The notes under the pieces are model-generated. The model saw only the letters and a program-made list of their open reading frames with translations. It was not told where the DNA came from and did no database searches. Below, piece by piece: positions 7,787-14,444 of a DNA stretch of 18,776 nt. Numbering within the stretch: position 1 is the stretch's first letter; each line of letters begins with the position of its first letter. Origin of the DNA: JASJCP01 sp051155735 (GTDB lineage: Bacteria > Cyanobacteriota > Cyanobacteriia > Cyanobacteriales > Xenococcaceae); contig DAXETX010000035.1 of assembly GCA_051155735.1 (NCBI GenBank), forward strand, positions 1-18,776, read 5' to 3'. The translations under genes and the position numbers were made by a program.

Positions 7787-8743
7787 TTATCGCTCAAATT
7801 TTTCGTAAGCAGCAACTATCTTTTGGACTAGAGGATGACGCACTACATCAGCTTGAGAAAAATAGCAAAACGCCAGACCCTCCACTGCTCTAAGAATTTT
7901 GGTTGCTACAATCAAGCCAGATTCTTGCTGTGCGGGTAAGTCCGTTTGAGTAATGTCTCCTGTTACTACCATCTTAGAACCAAACCCTAAACGGGTTAAA
8001 ACCATTTTTAATTGGGCGGGTGTAGTGTTTTGCGCTTCATCAACAATCACAAAAGCATTAGACAAAGTACGTCCTCGCATATAAGCTAGTGGTGCAACTT
8101 CAATTTTGCCTCGCTCCATTAAGTCTGGGATTTTTTCGGCATCAATAAACTCATATAAGGCATCGTAAAGCGGACGCAAGAAAGGATTAACTTTTTGTTG
8201 TAAATCTCCAGGCAGAAAGCCCAATTTTTCTCCTGCTTCTACAGCAGGACGAGTTAGAATGATGCGATCGCATTGATCGCTGAGCAGACTTTTGACTGCT
8301 AATACTGCTGCTAAAAAAGTTTTACCCGTTCCCGCAGGACCAATGCAGAAAGTGATATCGTGATTTTGAATGGCTTTAATGTATTGTTTTTGCTTAAAAG
8401 TTTTGGCTCGAATTAACTCTCCTTTTTTGGTCCGAGCTAAAATATCTTTTTGCAATTCTTGATACTCTTCGACTCTTCCTGTATCTACTGCTTGAAACGC
8501 TGTCATTAAATCGGCTTCGGAAATTGGTTTTCCTTCTTGCCATAAATCTTTTAGCGATCGCACAATCTTTACTGTCCGTGCAACGGCTTTTTCTTGTCCC
8601 AAAATCAAGATTTCTTGTCCACGCAACACCAGGTTAACGCCAGTATGACGGGAGATGATCGGTAAATTGGCTTCTCCTGCCCCAGCTAAAGCGATCGCAC
8701 TTTCCGTACTCGGTAATTGAATTGTTTGGGAAATTTCGGACAT
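7787..8743 (-). CDS. phoH: PhoH-family ATPase
   Basis: A 318-residue PhoH protein. The P-loop GPAGTGKT is at 135-142, Walker B FVIVDEAQN at 231-239, and the sensor segment TGDITQTDLP at 261-270. The N-terminal part (about 27-105) is the usual regulatory/KH-like region found in PhoH proteins. PhoH ATPases are cytoplasmic, linked to phosphate starvation and RNA metabolism; the exact role in cyanobacteria is open. Length fits the family. The stop lies just beyond the palindromic element shared with the convergent PhzF-family gene. The gene follows the phycobiliprotein-like gene by 83 bp on the same strand and may share its transcript. Confidence 0.93.
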   Translation of the reverse strand: MSEISQTIQLPSTESAIALAGAGEANLPIISRHTGVNLVLRGQEILILGQEKAVARTVKIVRSLKDLWQEGKPISEADLMTAFQAVDTGRVEEYQELQKDILARTKKGELIRAKTFKQKQYIKAIQNHDITFCIGPAGTGKTFLAAVLAVKSLLSDQCDRIILTRPAVEAGEKLGFLPGDLQQKVNPFLRPLYDALYEFIDAEKIPDLMERGKIEVAPLAYMRGRTLSNAFVIVDEAQNTTPAQLKMVLTRLGFGSKMVVTGDITQTDLPAQQESGLIVATKILRAVEGLAFCYFSQADVVRHPLVQKIVAAYEKFER

Positions 8744-8826
8744 TAATCAATGATTAGGGGACAAAAATTAGGCTCAAGATCTAATTGTAATAAATATTGT
8801 TACTTTACTGATTACTGCGATGCAGC

Positions 8827-9399
8827 TTAAGACTCAAATTGCTGCATCGCCTCAATTAAATGATCGAAATAGGGAGCTAGACTAGTTCGTTGTTCGGGGG
8901 CAAATTGTTGGAGACTGGACAACTTTAATTTTTCTAATCCCAGCACCATCGCGTCTAGGGGAACTTGTAATTCTTGATAAAGCTGTTCCATATAGTTTAG
9001 TCCTTCAGAACTAGTGTATTCAACCTGTTGACCTGCAATCCCGTAGGAAATACACCGCAAAAAATGCCAAAAATCGCGCCAACAAGCTTCCGCTCTAGCA
9101 GGAGGATACAAACCGCCTCCTGGTTCGGTAAGCTGAGGATAGGTAGCCAAAACCTCACCTCTAGCTTGAGCCACAATCGGATTAACCTTGTCTCTGAGGA
9201 TTTTGGCTTGTTTTAGCGCTTCTTGAAGACTAGGAACAATCGCTTTCAATTCGGAAATCGCTGAATCACTAAGATACTCTCCTCGGTCATCGGCATTTTG
9301 AAAAATTGCGATCGCTGCTTCAGGATAGGTTTCTTGCCAAGCAGCAAAACTGACAATGCGAGATTTTTTGATTAATTCTTTAACTTGATCGCTCAACAT
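8827..9399 (-). CDS. Orphan phycobiliprotein-fold protein with end extensions
   Basis: The 190-residue protein contains a phycobiliprotein globin-like core (about 34-160). ARAEACWRDFWHFLRCISYGI (101-121) matches the chromophore site of allophycocyanin and phycocyanin, keeping C106 (equivalent of Cys84) with R108-D109. TEPGGGLYPP precedes it as in the PGG segment of ApcA, and QVPLDAMVLGLEKLK matches the GxPxDAVxxGVxxMK region. About 32 N-terminal and 30 C-terminal residues extend past the usual 161-residue subunit. It is not a canonical ApcA/B/D/F or CpcA/B subunit and stands alone, without linker genes. It could bind one bilin and act in antenna assembly, sensing or turnover; function is unknown. 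It is divergent from the HEAT-repeat gene across 126 bp. Confidence 0.85.
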   Translation of the reverse strand: MLSDQVKELIKKSRIVSFAAWQETYPEAAIAIFQNADDRGEYLSDSAISELKAIVPSLQEALKQAKILRDKVNPIVAQARGEVLATYPQLTEPGGGLYPPARAEACWRDFWHFLRCISYGIAGQQVEYTSSEGLNYMEQLYQELQVPLDAMVLGLEKLKLSSLQQFAPEQRTSLAPYFDHLIEAMQQFES

Positions 9400-9525
9400 T
9401 TAATTAAGGGGATTAAAGGATTTACTAAACAATTTATGGTAGAGCAGGGTTCATCAAGATCGTGACAAAAGTTGTCTCCTATCGGGGAAAATGTAAAGTA
9501 AAGTAAAAAAATTTTCTCATTAAAC

Positions 9526-10182
9526 ATGGACATCAACGAAATCAAAACTTTTTTAGCAAGTTCTGACCCCCAAAAGCGGATGAAAGGGGTTTTAGAATTA
9601 CGCAATCAAGATGTAGCGCTCGCTGTTCCTTTATTAAAGCAAAAAATGGACGATCCAGAATTTTTAGTGCGATCGTTTGCAGCGATGGGTTTAGGGAGAA
9701 AGCGCAACGCAGAATCTTTTGCAGCACTACTAGAAATGATGAAGTTTGACCGCGATCCTAATGTGCGTGCCGAAGCCTCTAACTCTCTTTCCTTATTTGG
9801 TGAAGTCGCTGCACCCCATTTAGCTTTAATGTTTGAGCAAGACGATCACTGGCTACTTCGTCGCAGTATTCTGGCTGCTTTAGCGGAATTAGATGCTGAT
9901 GAGGAACTCTTACAGGTTGCTTTAATCGGCATTACAGGAGACGATCAGAGTGTTCACGAGTCGGCGATTGAGTGTTTAGGAAATTTGGCAAAAACTCCTA
10001 AACAAGACATTGCTCTAGAAACACTGTTGACTTTAACTAAAGATGAGTTTTGGCGTACTAGATGGTTTGTGGCTAAAGCTCTCGGAAAATTTGCCGATGT
10101 TAGAGCCGAAACCGCTCTTAAAGAACTTAGACAAGATGCCGATCATCGAGTAGTCGGAGCAGTTTTAGAAACGGGACTTTAA
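9526..10182 (+). CDS. HEAT-repeat protein, bilin-lyase/NblB-like
   Basis: A 218-residue all-helical protein made of about six HEAT-like repeats, for example VPLLKQKMDDPEFLVRSFAA, FDRDPNVRAEASNSLSLFGE, WLLRRSILAALAEL, SVHESAIECLGNLA, and FWRTRWFVAKALGKF. Size and repeat style match cyanobacterial HEAT proteins related to the phycocyanobilin lyase subunits CpcE/F and to NblB, which acts in phycobilisome breakdown. I cannot distinguish a lyase from an NblB type or a general scaffold by eye. The divergent phycobiliprotein-like gene makes a bilin-related role attractive. ndhO follows 85 bp downstream on the same strand. Confidence 0.75.
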   Translation: MDINEIKTFLASSDPQKRMKGVLELRNQDVALAVPLLKQKMDDPEFLVRSFAAMGLGRKRNAESFAALLEMMKFDRDPNVRAEASNSLSLFGEVAAPHLALMFEQDDHWLLRRSILAALAELDADEELLQVALIGITGDDQSVHESAIECLGNLAKTPKQDIALETLLTLTKDEFWRTRWFVAKALGKFADVRAETALKELRQDADHRVVGAVLETGL

Positions 10183-10267
10183 TCTTTCTTGGCTAACTTT
10201 TTGTGACTGGCAACAATCATGGCAAAATCTAGAAAGATAGCCACTCTAACATTGCAAAACTGAAATT

Positions 10268-10486
10268 ATGGCAGCCAAAATTAAAAAAGGTTCACTAGTC
10301 AAAGCTAACGCGGAAAAATTAGCTGACAGTTTAGAAGCCAAAGCTAGTGATAACCGCTTTCCTAACTATATTTTTGAGAGTAAAGGGGAAATTGTCGAGC
10401 TTGAAGGAGATTACGCTCTAGTTAAATTTTATGTCCCCACTCCTAGCATTTGGCTCAATATCGAGTTATTAGAACCAGCAGATTAA
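10268..10486 (+). CDS. ndhO: NAD(P)H-quinone oxidoreductase subunit O
   Basis: A 72-residue protein with the near-invariant features of NdhO: N-terminal KKGSLVKA, a central RFPNYIFESKGEIVELEGDYALVKF, and a C-terminal PTPSIWLNIELLE. NdhO is a small peripheral subunit specific to oxygenic phototrophs, sitting on the NDH-1 complex at the thylakoid membrane and affecting cyclic electron flow and respiration. Length is typical. It lies between the HEAT-repeat gene and pgk on the same strand. Confidence 0.95.
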   Translation: MAAKIKKGSLVKANAEKLADSLEAKASDNRFPNYIFESKGEIVELEGDYALVKFYVPTPSIWLNIELLEPAD

Positions 10487-10534
10487 TCATATTGCTGAAC
10501 TGATGAGGTGATGACTGTTTACTGATGACTGTCC

Positions 10535-10607
10535 CTCTGGTAGATTAATCCTAACCCCTGATTTTTAATTTAAGCTTTAGATTCGGGGTGGTATTTGACC
10601 GCCAGAG
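10535..10607 (+). promoter_or_regulatory. Possible structured leader upstream of pgk
   Basis: Two nested complementary pairs occur between ndhO and pgk: outer CTCTGG (10535-10540) with CCAGAG (10602-10607), and inner ACCCC (10554-10558) with GGGGT (10585-10589). A direct repeat TGATGACTGT occurs twice just before it, separated by four bases. If pgk is transcribed from upstream of 10535 these could fold in its leader. No known riboswitch class is recognised. Confidence 0.25.
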
Positions 10608-10696
10608 ATGCTGATTATCGGCAGAGCCAACAAGCGGTGTTAACTCAAATATCGGCTCTCTAATTTTAAAAACTTAGTAATTTTATAAACTGCAAT

Positions 10697-10702
10697 AGGA
10701 GG
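10697..10702 (+). promoter_or_regulatory. Strong ribosome binding site deciding the GTG start of pgk
   Basis: A perfect AGGAGG lies eight bases before the GTG at 10711. Most genes in this window have weak or no Shine-Dalgarno sequence, so this marks the start of pgk despite the rare codon and fits high expression. Confidence 0.85.
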
Positions 10703-10710
10703 ACATTGCT

Positions 10711-11910
10711 GTGTCAAAAAAAACCATAGCTAGCTTAACCGAAGCCGATCTATCAGGAAAAAGAGTTTTGGTCAGAGCCGACTTTAATGTACCGTTAGAT
10801 GATAGTGGAAATATTACCGACGATACTCGAATTCGGGCTGCTTTACCGACAATCAAAGACTTAACTGGTAAAGGTGCGAAAGTAATTCTTTGTAGTCATA
10901 TGGGTCGTCCGAAAGGAGAAGTTAAAGAAGAACTCCGTTTGACTCCTGTGGCAAAGCGTCTTTCGGAACTTTTAGAACAAGAAGTTACTAAGTGCGATGA
11001 TTGTATTGGTGAAGCGGTGACTAAGACTGTTGAGGGAATGAGCAATGGTCAAGTAGTTTTACTCGAAAATCTTCGCTTTCATAGTGAAGAAGAAAAAAAT
11101 GACCCTGACTTTGCCAAAGCTCTCGCAGCTAATGCGGATTTATATGTTAATGATGCTTTTGGGACAGCACACCGCGCCCATGCTTCTACCGAAGGAGTTA
11201 CTAAATATCTTAGCCCCTCTGTCGCTGGTTATTTAATTGAAAAAGAATTAAAGTTCTTACAAAATGCAGTTGATAACCCGCAACGTCCTCTAGCTGCAAT
11301 TATTGGTGGTTCTAAAGTATCTAGCAAAATTGGCGTTATTGAAACCTTGTTAGAAAAGTGCGATAAGCTGCTAATTGGTGGCGGGATGATCTTTACTTTT
11401 TACAAAGCTCGTGGTTTGGGCGTTGGCAAATCTTTAGTCGAAGAAGACAAAATTGAACTAGCAAAAACCCTAGAAGCGAAAGCTAAAGAACTAGGAGTAC
11501 AACTACTATTACCGACTGATGTAGTGGTAGCAGATAACTTTGCTCCCGATGCTGATTCTCAAACTGTAAGTGTCGATAATATTCCCGATGGTTGGATGGG
11601 TTTAGATATTGGACCAGATTCGGTTAAGGTTTTTCAAGAAGCTCTTGCTGACTGCAATGCGGTTATTTGGAATGGTCCGATGGGAGTATTTGAATTTGAT
11701 AAATTTGCCGTCGGAACAGAGGCGATCGCTAATACCCTAGCAGCAAAATCTGATGCTATTACGATTATCGGTGGTGGTGACTCGGTAGCTGCGGTAGAAA
11801 AAGTTGGTGTCGCCGACAAAATGAGCCATATTTCTACTGGTGGTGGTGCAAGTCTAGAACTGCTTGAGGGTAAAAAGTTACCTGGAATTGTGGCTCTTGA
11901 TGATGCCTAA
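10711..11910 (+). CDS. pgk: Phosphoglycerate kinase
   Basis: A 399-residue phosphoglycerate kinase, the usual bacterial length. RADFNVPLDD (22-31) and SHMGRPKGE are the N-domain substrate-binding segments, and YVNDAFGTAHRAHAST is the hinge-side motif. The C-domain has GGSKVSSKIGV, NGPMGVFE, and the nucleotide-binding GGGDSVAAVEK followed by STGGGASLELLEGKKLPG. It interconverts 1,3-bisphosphoglycerate and 3-phosphoglycerate with ADP/ATP, working in both the Calvin cycle and glycolysis. The GTG start is fixed by the AGGAGG site, and a strong terminator follows the stop. Confidence 0.98.
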   Translation: MSKKTIASLTEADLSGKRVLVRADFNVPLDDSGNITDDTRIRAALPTIKDLTGKGAKVILCSHMGRPKGEVKEELRLTPVAKRLSELLEQEVTKCDDCIGEAVTKTVEGMSNGQVVLLENLRFHSEEEKNDPDFAKALAANADLYVNDAFGTAHRAHASTEGVTKYLSPSVAGYLIEKELKFLQNAVDNPQRPLAAIIGGSKVSSKIGVIETLLEKCDKLLIGGGMIFTFYKARGLGVGKSLVEEDKIELAKTLEAKAKELGVQLLLPTDVVVADNFAPDADSQTVSVDNIPDGWMGLDIGPDSVKVFQEALADCNAVIWNGPMGVFEFDKFAVGTEAIANTLAAKSDAITIIGGGDSVAAVEKVGVADKMSHISTGGGASLELLEGKKLPGIVALDDA

Positions 11911-11948
11911 AAACTACAGCAAGAGAAAGTATATTGAGTAATAATTCG

Positions 11949-11980
11949 GAAGGTAAAATTAGTTTTGCCTTCTTTTTTTT
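11949..11980 (+). terminator. Intrinsic terminator of pgk
   Basis: GAAGGTAAAA and TTTTGCCTTC form a 10-bp stem (one G-T pair) with loop TTAG, followed by eight Ts. It starts 38 bp after the pgk stop. The T-run reaches into the stop codon of the convergent CpcT/CpeT-type gene. Confidence 0.92.
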
Positions 11981-12566
11981 AATTGAAACTTTGTAATTTG
12001 TTAAATCGATAAGCTCCGATTAATGCACCCCAAATTCCTTTTCCTGTCATCGGATCGATTCCCTTGTCGTAAGTTTTTAATTCTGATTTTGTCACTTCTA
12101 AGCCCAAAAATACTTGATAGTTATTGTCTTGGTAATTAAAACTGCAAGGAGTTTCAGTGACAGGAGATGTAGTAAATCGATAATTAGCAGGAGAAATAAG
12201 CTCTATTGCGACTTTTAGAGTACAATTAGGTAGAAATTCGATATCTGTTGCCGAAATTTGCTCTAATATTGTCGGGTTTCTACCTGCACCTATCACCTGA
12301 GCAATATCTTTGAACATATAATATTCGATTTCAATAGCACCTCTATCTCGAAGACGCAAAATTCGCGGACGATAGGGTTGCTCAAGATTAATCACACTAG
12401 CTTGCTCGGCAAATAGAGTAATACTATCTTCGGTAAATAGAGGAACTCGACGTTGCCAAAGACGTAAATGCACAAACCAAGCTGGTTGCTCTAAGGCTTG
12501 GGCTTGATTGTCAAACTCTCCTACTAAATATTGTGCCAGAGTAGTGATGGGAAGAGAAAAATTCAT
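11979..12566 (-). CDS. CpcT/CpeT-type phycobiliprotein chromophore lyase
   Basis: The 195-residue protein from the ATG at 12566 shows the CpcT/CpeT pattern: LAQYLVGEFDNQAQALEQPAW at the N-terminus, HLRLW, then an EQA...NLEQPYRPRILRL segment, a central LPNCTLKV, and a C-terminal DKGIDPMTGKGIWGA. CpcT attaches phycocyanobilin to Cys-153 of beta-phycocyanin; CpeT assists phycoerythrin. Which member this is cannot be settled by eye. A longer frame to 12608 exists, but its 14 extra codons fall in the palindromic element and lack family similarity, so I chose the internal ATG. No Shine-Dalgarno sequence is seen. It converges with pgk and overlaps the end of the pgk terminator. Confidence 0.88.
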   Translation of the reverse strand: MNFSLPITTLAQYLVGEFDNQAQALEQPAWFVHLRLWQRRVPLFTEDSITLFAEQASVINLEQPYRPRILRLRDRGAIEIEYYMFKDIAQVIGAGRNPTILEQISATDIEFLPNCTLKVAIELISPANYRFTTSPVTETPCSFNYQDNNYQVFLGLEVTKSELKTYDKGIDPMTGKGIWGALIGAYRFNKLQSFN

Positions 12567-12578
12567 GCTGCTAAATAA

Positions 12579-12707
12579 TTGACCGCGGAAGGCGGTCAAC
12601 GCAGGCACCGTCGTTTTACGGGGTTCACAAGCTCTGCCGTTGAACGGCAGAGACGACCCCTTACAAGTCCGCGTTGCCTGAACTTGGTTCAGGCACTCGT
12701 GACGGAC
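12579..12707. repeat. GC-rich cluster of three strong hairpins
   Basis: Three near-perfect palindromes are packed into 129 bp, clearly richer in G+C than the flanks. TTGACCGC pairs with GCGGTCAA (12579-12599). CTCTGCCGTT pairs with AACGGCAGAG (12632-12652). TGCCTGAAC pairs with GTTCAGGCA (12675-12695), nested inside GTCCG/CGGAC (12667-12707). CAACGC (12598-12603) can also pair with GCGTTG (12671-12676), folding the set together. It lies just upstream of the CpcT/CpeT-type gene and after the DUF4278-like gene. It resembles a dispersed palindromic repeat or structured RNA. Confidence 0.6.
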
Positions 12708-12755
12708 GTGGCGGTGTAACGTTGACTTATCTTAACTTAGCAGCAATAACTAATC

Positions 12756-12929
12756 TTAATAATTTACACCTCGATATTTATATATTCCCAGTTGAGAAAG
12801 AGAAGCCTGATAAGATCGGCGTAAGAAATAAGTTCTTCCCAAAAATCTCGCTTTAATATTAGATTCAGCGATTTTAAACTGATTATCTGTGTTTGGTTGA
12901 TAAAAAATCCCCCGATATTTAAGTTCCAT
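12756..12929 (-). CDS. Small DUF4278-like protein
   Basis: A 57-residue reading frame begins MELKYRGIFYQPN and ends YKYRGVNY. The two YRGxxY boxes at the ends, joined by a variable middle containing RFLGRTYFLRR, are the pattern I associate with cyanobacterial DUF4278 proteins. A GGAG ribosome site lies nine bases before the ATG, which supports translation. Function is unknown. It is monocistronic, upstream of the hairpin cluster, and its length is normal or slightly short for the family. The family name is from memory and unverified. Confidence 0.72.
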   Translation of the reverse strand: MELKYRGIFYQPNTDNQFKIAESNIKARFLGRTYFLRRSYQASLSQLGIYKYRGVNY

Positions 12930-13319
12930 AATTGCTTGCTCCTAGTACTTAAATTTGATTCTTAATCTAAAAAGCGATCGGGAAAAACTAGGGAAGTGAT
13001 AATTAATTGGATTTTAAATAAAAGGCGATCGCCGAAGCGAGGATTCTTACATAAGATAAACAAGGATACAAGCGGAGTGCTTCAGAACGAAAAATACACA
13101 ACTAAATTCCTTATTTCAAGCCTCTTCCGTGACAGTAGAGGTAATAATGAGCGAATTTATAATTGATAATTTTGAATTGGAGCGAAACGACGTGACTGTT
13201 TCTACTTCTAACAGCATAGATACCTTTAATGTAATGTAAGATATGTTCTAGCAATCAAATTTAGATTATGTATTACCTAGCTTCACTCGCAATTAATTTT
13301 GCATAGATACTTAATTGAT
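12930..13319. other. Gene-poor spacer upstream of DUF202-like gene
   Basis: This 390-bp AT-rich spacer holds one complete GCGATCGC site near 13025, an incomplete one near 12977, and one possible 30-codon ORF (13147-13239, listed separately). No remnants of larger genes or terminal repeats were recognised. It should contain the promoters of the flanking, divergently oriented genes, but no convincing -35/-10 pair stands out. Confidence 0.5.
13147..13239 (+). CDS. Possible 30-aa small ORF with good ribosome site
   Basis: ATG at 13147 opens a 30-codon frame (MSEFIIDNFELERNDVTV..., ending in Met) closed by TAA. AGAGG lies five to six bases before the ATG, a better site than most genes here possess. 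The upstream CCTCT (about 13119-13123) can pair with AGAGG around an 11-base loop and hide it. The peptide is polar, without signal peptide or membrane span. It may be a chance ORF, a leader peptide, or a small protein. Confidence 0.3.
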   Translation: MSEFIIDNFELERNDVTVSTSNSIDTFNVM

Positions 13320-13733
13320 ATGAGTTTTAATCCCCGCCGACCTACTAATGAAACCACCGAATTAGCTAGAGAACGCAATCGTGAGGCTGCTGAACGCACT
13401 TTAACAAGTTGGATTCAAAATTGTCTGGGACTTATTGGATTTGGTACTGGATTTGAAAGTATTTTTGCTGCATTGCATCAAGCTTTTCCCAACAGAAATC
13501 CCGCTTTAAGTCTAAGAATGACTCATATTATCGGACTGACGGCAATTGGTTTAGGTATTTTGTTGTTAGTTTTGATGGTGATTGCTTATTTAGCAGCAAT
13601 ACGCACCTTGGAACAAGAAGACTATTTTTCTCGCCCTCTTAATTTTTCGCTGCTGGGAATTTTAGTGGGTACTATTATTTCTTATGGTCTGATTGCGTTA
13701 GTAGCTGTTTTTTTCATTCTGCCTTGGCAGTAG
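13320..13733 (+). CDS. DUF202-like (YidH-type) membrane protein
   Basis: From the ATG at 13320 the product is 137 residues. An N-terminal ELARERNREAAERTLTSWIQNCLGLIGFG matches the ERTLLAWxRTxLAxIxFG signature of DUF202 proteins. Three membrane spans follow, at about residues 34-52, 66-94 and 107-134. A TTG seven codons upstream is possible but has no support. Function of the family is unknown. It stands alone on the plus strand, convergent with the 64-aa membrane protein gene. Confidence 0.78.
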   Translation: MSFNPRRPTNETTELARERNREAAERTLTSWIQNCLGLIGFGTGFESIFAALHQAFPNRNPALSLRMTHIIGLTAIGLGILLLVLMVIAYLAAIRTLEQEDYFSRPLNFSLLGILVGTIISYGLIALVAVFFILPWQ

Positions 13734-13856
13734 AATAGTTAAATATTGTGAGCGAACCGTACTTAATTAATATTACTATTCAACTCCAAACTTTTAAAAT
13801 TATTAAAAGCTAAATCTAAGTTTACTACCATGCTTGTGTGCCTAAAGTTTCTCACT

Positions 13857-13888
13857 TGAGTAGAGCGATCGCCTCAGAACTCTACTCA
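13857..13888. terminator. Hairpin between convergent genes
   Basis: TGAGTAGAG and CTCTACTCA form a perfect 9-bp stem around a 14-base loop that contains GCGATCGC. It lies between the stops of the DUF202-like gene and the convergent 64-aa gene, where a shared terminator is expected. No T-run flanks it. Confidence 0.45.
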
Positions 13889-13915
13889 CTAATAAAGCTA
13901 TTATCTGCGATCTTT

Positions 13916-14110
13916 TTAAGTTTGTACTGTATCGCTTTTACGGAGTAAAAACACAACACTACCAATCGCCAACAAGCCAATTCCCCACAACAGAGAATCC
14001 CCTGGAAGTATTTTAAGTAAAAGCGTTGTTATTCCCGAAGAAATGAGTGACCATCCGATTGTTGTCTGATATTTCATGAGTTTTAATAAAAAAATTTCTG
14101 AACCGATCAA
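13916..14110 (-). CDS. Small membrane protein with TTG start
   Basis: A 64-residue protein with two hydrophobic spans (about 16-34 and 39-57) and a C-terminal RKSDTVQT tail. I do not recognise a family. The TTG at 14110 is preceded by AAGGAG with a five-base gap, an almost ideal ribosome site, whereas the internal ATG at 14077 has none. I therefore prefer the unusual TTG start. It is convergent with the DUF202-like gene and divergent from the exported acidic protein. Confidence 0.6.
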   Translation of the reverse strand: MIGSEIFLLKLMKYQTTIGWSLISSGITTLLLKILPGDSLLWGIGLLAIGSVVFLLRKSDTVQT

Positions 14111-14444
14111 TTAATCTCCTTGTGTTGTTACTAGCAAGATTAATTAACATTATTTACTTTTAAAACTTAGCTTATAAAAAAAAGCTCAGTTATTAACTCT
14201 ATCAAAAGTTATAATTCATGGTTTTGATTAGAATAATGTAAAGCTAGGTTGGCTTTTTCCAAAAATTTTTAGTTGGCAAATAAGCTCAAGTTTTCATACT
14301 TATAACAGATAAATTTAACAGATAAATTTGAAATAATTAATTATTAGTATATAGACCGCGAAATGCGAAGAGATAAAAACCCGATCGCCTGATTATTCGG
14401 AGGATCAGTCACTGTAAGCAATAACTGAATTGAGGAATTAAGCC
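14111..14444. other. Divergent spacer with tandem repeat
   Basis: This 334-bp, very AT-rich spacer separates two divergent genes. It contains the 13-bp tandem repeat (separate entry), a CTGAT/ATCAG inverted repeat near 14390-14409, and a GAGG ribosome site before 14445. No gene was found. It presumably holds both promoters; none is assigned with confidence. Confidence 0.5.
14304..14329 (+). repeat. Perfect 13-bp tandem duplication
   Basis: AACAGATAAATTT occurs twice head to tail (14304-14316 and 14317-14329), about 115 bp upstream of the exported-protein start. It could be a doubled regulator site or a slippage duplication. Confidence 0.7.

Noticed and set aside
10487..10710. tRNA or known riboswitch in the pgk leader
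   Set aside because: No cloverleaf, T-loop motif or riboswitch core is visible.
12567..12608. Longer start for the CpcT/CpeT-type gene
   Set aside because: The extra codons come from the palindromic element; family length and similarity begin at the ATG at 12566.
12674..12856. Plus-strand 60-codon frame beside the hairpin cluster
   Set aside because: It runs through the palindromes and lies antisense to the DUF4278-like gene; its sequence looks non-protein and it has no ribosome site.
13299..13319. TTG start for the DUF202-like gene
   Set aside because: No ribosome site and no family similarity in the seven extra codons; ATG at 13320 preferred.
14301..14330. Tandem repeat as a CRISPR fragment
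   Set aside because: Two adjacent 13-bp copies without spacers, no cas genes and no palindromic repeat.
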